16,150 nucleotides of DNA from Burkholderiales bacterium. Its GTDB lineage: Bacteria; Pseudomonadota; Gammaproteobacteria; Burkholderiales; SG8-39. Within the stretch, counting starts at the first letter, position 1; each line of letters starts with the position of its first letter. Positions 14,920 to 16,150 of this stretch are shown here, piece after piece. Made by a program: the position numbers and the translations under genes. The notes under the pieces were generated by a model that searched no databases, was not told the DNA's origin, and saw only the letters and a program-made list of their open reading frames with translations. The stretch covers positions 1 to 16,150 of the forward strand of contig JAQSVY010000106.1 in NCBI GenBank assembly GCA_029266935.1, written 5' to 3'.

Positions 14920-16150
14920 CTAGGCCAATGCCCTGAGACGACGCTCCGCAAGGACAACCGTCGAGCCCCGCCGCAAGGTCTTGCGCATGATTCCAGGAAT
15001 CTCGCCTGCGGCGCGCGCCGCGCTGAAATAGTGCCCTTGTATCTCGTCGCACCTCTCGCCGCGCAAGAAGCTAATTTGCTCTTCGCTTTCGACTCCCTCG
15101 GCCACCACTTTGAGGCGCAGGCTATGCGCCATGGCGATGATCGCCTTGGCGATCGCCATGCTGTCCACGTCCTGCGGGATATCCTCGACGAAGGAGCGAT
15201 CCACCTTTACGCAGTCGACCGGGAAGCGCTTCAGGTACGCGAGCGACGAATAACCGGTGCCGAAGTCGTCGATCGCTATGCGCATTCCGAGATCCTTCAG
15301 CCGGCGCAGCGTGTTGACCGCCTGCTCGGGCTCATTCATGACCATGCTCTCGGTGATCTCGAGTTCCAGATCCGACGGTTCCAGCCCTGAATCAGCGAGC
15401 GCCGACTTGATGTCATCGAGAAGACTTTCTTCGGCGAACTGGCAAGGCGACAGGTTGACCGCAACGGGAAAGCGCCGCATACCCTGCCGCTGCCACGCCC
15501 GGTTCTGCATACACGCGGTCTTCAGCACCCAGGCGCCAATCGGCCGGATGAGGCCGCTCTCCTCGGCGATCGCAATGAACCGGTCCGGCGCGACCAGCCC
15601 CATCTGCGGATGCTGCCAGCGCAGCAGCGCCTCCATTCCGCAGATATGGCCGGCGGCGAGGTCCACCTTGGGCTGATAGTGCAGCCTCAATTCGTCGCGC
15701 TCCAGCGCGCGGCGCAGGCCGGATTCCAGCGCCAGGCGCTCGTGGGAATAGTTGTCGATCTGCGCCGAATAGAACTGGTAGTTGTTCCCGCCCTTCCCCT
15801 TGGCGCGGTAGAGCGCGATATCCGCGTTCCTCAGCAGGGTCCTGCCGTCATCCGGGTAGACCGTGATGCCGATGCTGGCGGTGACATGGATTTCCTGCCC
15901 TTCGATGAGGAAGGGTTCGACCATGGCGTCCAGAATCCTCTGCGATACGCGGGTAATCTGCTGGCGATCCGAAAGCTCGTCCATCAGCACCACGAACTCG
16001 TCGCCCCCCTGCCGGGCCATCGTGTCGGTCTCTCGCAGGCAGTTGTAGAACCGCCGCGCCGCAACCTGAAGCAGCGTGTCGCCGGCCTCGTGGCCCAGCG
16101 TATCGTTCACGTGCTTGAAGCGGTCTAGATCGACGAGGAGGACGGCGAGC
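14920..16150 (-). CDS. GGDEF-EAL cyclic-di-GMP protein, C-terminal part
   Basis: The frame is open to the right edge, so the N-terminal sensor part is outside the window; about 409 residues are visible. The first part is the second half of a GGDEF domain (LLVDLDRFKHVNDTLGH, then the intact active-site RQGGDEFVVLM and TASIGITVYPDDG), which in active enzymes makes cyclic-di-GMP. A complete EAL phosphodiesterase domain follows: LHYQPKVDL, EALLRW, NLSPCQF, LELEITESM, IAIDDFGTGYSSL, VKVDRSFVEDI, VVAEGVE and CDEIQGHYFS. Both catalytic signatures are present, so either or both activities are possible. It stands convergent to the unknown membrane protein gene and has no evident link to the redox operon. 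Confidence 0.93.
   Translation of the reverse strand, partial: LAVLLVDLDRFKHVNDTLGHEAGDTLLQVAARRFYNCLRETDTMARQGGDEFVVLMDELSDRQQITRVSQRILDAMVEPFLIEGQEIHVTASIGITVYPDDGRTLLRNADIALYRAKGKGGNNYQFYSAQIDNYSHERLALESGLRRALERDELRLHYQPKVDLAAGHICGMEALLRWQHPQMGLVAPDRFIAIAEESGLIRPIGAWVLKTACMQNRAWQRQGMRRFPVAVNLSPCQFAEESLLDDIKSALADSGLEPSDLELEITESMVMNEPEQAVNTLRRLKDLGMRIAIDDFGTGYSSLAYLKRFPVDCVKVDRSFVEDIPQDVDSMAIAKAIIAMAHSLRLKVVAEGVESEEQISFLRGERCDEIQGHYFSAARAAGEIPGIMRKTLRRGSTVVLAERRLRALA

Overview
The window looks like the chromosome of a GC-rich betaproteobacterium. The family is uncertain, with a denitrifying Rhodocyclales-type relative the best guess. This rests on strong GC bias at third codon positions, a heme d1 (cytochrome cd1 nitrite reductase) gene set, FNR/Anr/Dnr-type boxes and a fused 2-oxoacid:ferredoxin oxidoreductase. 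No tRNA, rRNA, CRISPR array, transposase or integrase gene was seen.

Left part (1-4791): heme d1 and siroheme synthesis. A partial c-type cytochrome (+) meets a tightly packed minus-strand operon reading nirC remnant, nirF, fused nirDL, nirG, nirH. All of these genes overlap at start and stop. Divergent from it is cysG. CysG makes siroheme, NirDL/G/H decarboxylate it to 12,18-didecarboxysiroheme, and NirF acts late in the pathway. NirJ, NirN and NirS are not in this window. A 14-base FNR-like box lies between the divergent units. Two members are damaged: the nirC-like gene lacks its heme-binding N-terminal half, and cysG has an internal deletion of roughly 60 codons plus a frame change that removes the SAM-binding start of its methyltransferase domain.

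Middle (4826-7045): a minus-strand pair made of a three-helix membrane protein and a B12-binding radical SAM protein. The radical SAM frame is broken by an exact 35-bp tandem duplication; deleting one copy restores a single 618-residue frame. A palindrome sits between the two genes.

Right part (7080-14203): a plus-strand operon of four overlapping genes, headed by a perfect FNR box (TTGAT-N4-ATCAA). The genes are NfnA-like (FAD, [2Fe-2S]), NfnB-like (FAD, NADPH, two [4Fe-4S]), a single-chain gamma-alpha-beta 2-oxoacid:ferredoxin oxidoreductase, and a 657-residue protein. The last resembles the thiamine-diphosphate domain of pyruvate:ferredoxin oxidoreductase but has lost the cofactor motifs, and it carries a ferredoxin domain on an Ala/Pro-rich tether. 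I infer an anaerobically induced machine that couples 2-oxoacid oxidation to ferredoxin and NAD(P)H. This is the best candidate in the window for an undescribed system.

End (14271-16150): a five-helix membrane protein of unknown role, and the 3' part of a GGDEF-EAL cyclic-di-GMP protein running off the right edge.

Three separate lesions (nirC, cysG, radical SAM) fall within about 2.2 kb. They may be real decay or assembly error, and the sequence alone cannot decide.
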